DNA of 64,000 nucleotides from Stentor coeruleus (Eukaryota > Ciliophora > Heterotrichea > Heterotrichida > Stentoridae). Position numbers and translations under genes: made by a program. The notes beneath the pieces are model-generated. The model did no database searches, was not told where the DNA came from, and worked only from the letters and a program-made list of their open reading frames with translations. Of this stretch, positions 62,715-64,000 are shown piece by piece. The first letter of the stretch is position 1. The number at the start of each line of letters is the position of its first letter. The DNA lies in contig MPUH01000010.1 of NCBI GenBank assembly GCA_001970955.1, positions 1 through 64,000 of the forward strand, given 5' to 3'.

Positions 62715-63347
62715 ATGGAATACAAAATTGGGAAAATACAAGTTAGTATTATCTTATCAATAGTCCTTGGCTTTCAGTTACTTTCAATTATTATAAATAT
62801 AATATCCTTATGTGCATCAACATGGATATTTCCAGATAGTTTGCTTTTAACTTATAATTACAAGCCAATGGATGAACTTTATGATAAATGCAAAGACGAT
62901 TTAGATAATTATTACTATAGTGATTATTATTATTATGATCAAGAAGGCGAAATTTATGATTGGCTAAAGGAGCATTGTGATATTCTTAAGAAAAGTAGAA
63001 AAGTTAGCATAACATACATTGTTCTTGTGGCAATTAGCATGGCCTTAATGGCTTCTTGGATGTCTCTAATAGTAATAGCCCTCAAAAACAAATTTCATCT
63101 AACTCTTGGACTTATATTAGGAGTTATATCAGTATTACTCCAAATCGCTGCAATTATTCAATATTCTTCTATAAACAAAATCACTTATGATAGTCTTTAC
63201 GATGAAGATGGGTATATTACAACATTAGAATATTTTGGAGAAGCAGGTGATGGACCAAAACTAAGTATAGTTGTGTGCATTATAGACAGTCTTTTGGTTT
63301 TTTTTATGATTTACATCCAATGTAAGATTAGAAAACTTAGATCTTAA
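62715..63347 (+). CDS. four-helix (claudin/PMP22-like topology) membrane protein, copy 1
   Basis: 210 residues with four predicted transmembrane helices: ~12-34, ~98-120, ~128-150 and ~183-203. The first extracellular loop is long and very acidic and Tyr-rich (~45-95, including YYYSDYYYYDQ) with two Cys. The short C-terminus is basic (KIRKLRS). The topology recalls claudin/PMP22-type tetraspans, but the WGLWCC motif is absent, so the family is not assigned. A similar protein follows 214 bp downstream in the same direction. Confidence 0.72.
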   Translation: MEYKIGKIQVSIILSIVLGFQLLSIIINIISLCASTWIFPDSLLLTYNYKPMDELYDKCKDDLDNYYYSDYYYYDQEGEIYDWLKEHCDILKKSRKVSITYIVLVAISMALMASWMSLIVIALKNKFHLTLGLILGVISVLLQIAAIIQYSSINKITYDSLYDEDGYITTLEYFGEAGDGPKLSIVVCIIDSLLVFFMIYIQCKIRKLRS

Positions 63348-63561
63348 TAGTATAAAAGATGGGTCCTTAAGACTTAATCACATGTGCTTATAAAGGACTC
63401 TATCAAATGCTACAAGATTTTTTTAAGTACTGCATAATAGGAAAAAATCTTTGGGACTATTGATATTTCAAAACAAACTCCAAAAAATTTCATCATTATA
63501 ATAAATTCCTTAAGCAAAACTAATGTGCATAAAATATTCTAATATGTATTTATTCTATAAA

Positions 63562-64000
63562 ATGGTAAAAGAAAAAAGTAATACAATCGCCAAAATAATT
63601 CTCTCATCTCTGATCTGGCTTCAATTATTTTGTGTTTGCTTAAGTGTGATATCCATACTAAGCAGAGATTGGATTGGACTCAATGGTCTTTTTTATAATG
63701 GGGTAAATGTCCCCTTTCTTAAATGTGTTACGGAATTTATTTGTAGTAACTACTTTGAAAAACTATCAAAAATAAGTGCATCTTTTATAGCGATAACAAT
63801 TTTTTGTGGGCTTCTAGAAATTTTTTCAGTATACAATTTGACTAAAAGTATTAGAAAAGGAAATGGAATTAAAGTAACAATAATTTCAGCGATACTGATT
63901 TTTTTATTAAGACTTGGAATGTTTATTGGCTTTGCTGTAACAATGAAGATTAAAGTGAAATATTATGATTATTATGATAAAAAGATACTTGGATATGGAG
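63562..64000 (+). CDS. four-helix membrane protein, copy 2, cut by the window edge
   Basis: Open from ATG 63562 to the end of the window (146 codons, no stop). It begins with a basic stub and a hydrophobic helix (TIAKIILSSLIWLQLFCVCL). A Cys-containing loop (FLKCVTEFICSNYF) comes next, then two helices (ISASFIAITIFCGLLEI and VTIISAILIFLLRLGMFIGF) and a new Tyr/Asp-rich loop (KYYDYYDKK). Its order resembles the preceding gene, so the two are likely tandem paralogues. The C-terminus lies outside. Confidence 0.7.
   Translation, partial: MVKEKSNTIAKIILSSLIWLQLFCVCLSVISILSRDWIGLNGLFYNGVNVPFLKCVTEFICSNYFEKLSKISASFIAITIFCGLLEIFSVYNLTKSIRKGNGIKVTIISAILIFLLRLGMFIGFAVTMKIKVKYYDYYDKKILGYG

Overview
The window looks like macronuclear DNA of a heterotrich ciliate, most likely Stentor coeruleus or a close relative. 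Four things point there: (i) spliceosomal introns of exactly 15 nt with the pattern GTA(A/T)-N5-A-N3-AG, of which I place thirteen, eight of them forced by in-frame stops or frame; (ii) the standard genetic code, with TAA, TAG and TGA all ending conserved genes; (iii) very AT-rich DNA with mostly single-exon genes; (iv) many ciliary and centriolar genes. There is no telomere. Single-N joins flanked by near-identical sequence show that it is a draft scaffold.

Layout. 0-4.7 kb: stop-riddled remnants of unidentified genes. 4.7-12.6 kb: a SET-domain methyltransferase, a UBE2Q-like E2, a fossil Merlin/IS1595-type DNA transposon with ~60-bp terminal inverted repeats, an R2R3 MYB factor and an EF-hand-like protein. 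13.1-14.3 kb: a CDKL-kinase pseudogene. 14.8-23 kb: an unknown protein, an F-box/FBA protein, two tandem Rab-like GTPases and two tandem myristoylatable STK32/YANK-like kinases. 23.6-32.5 kb: a coiled-coil protein, a UXT-like prefoldin, a B-box/WD40 protein, a duplicated pair of unknown genes inside a ~1.65-kb segmental duplication, and a C2H2 zinc-finger protein. 34.7-43.1 kb: a TPR protein, tRNA-Phe(GAA), an EF-hand protein, a CEP131-like protein, an SR splicing factor, an ankyrin protein, a mitochondrial carrier and a coiled-coil gene with an in-frame TGA. 44-56 kb: a single-bromodomain BET protein, a secreted PSI protein, a prenylatable coiled-coil protein, HslV, an NDUFA8-like complex I subunit, a NEK kinase, CFAP91 and an unknown protein. 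57-64 kb: a BBS4 pseudogene, GAPDH, an ML-domain secreted protein and two tetraspan membrane proteins, the last cut by the window edge.

Common threads. Ciliary/centrosomal functions recur (CFAP91, CEP131, NEK, CDKL and BBS4 remnants), as do mitochondrial ones (HslV, NDUFA8-like, carrier). Tandem duplication is repeated at several scales. Flanks are strongly polarised: on the + strand, DNA left of a gene is C-rich and G-poor and DNA right of a gene is G-rich and C-poor, whichever way the gene points. On the coding strand this means a C-rich 5' flank and a G-rich 3' flank. Several 15-nt introns carry no stop and are a multiple of three, so naive ORF calls read through them. One SR-factor intron appears to be 42 nt with a CTAAC branch-like site, unlike the 15-nt class.
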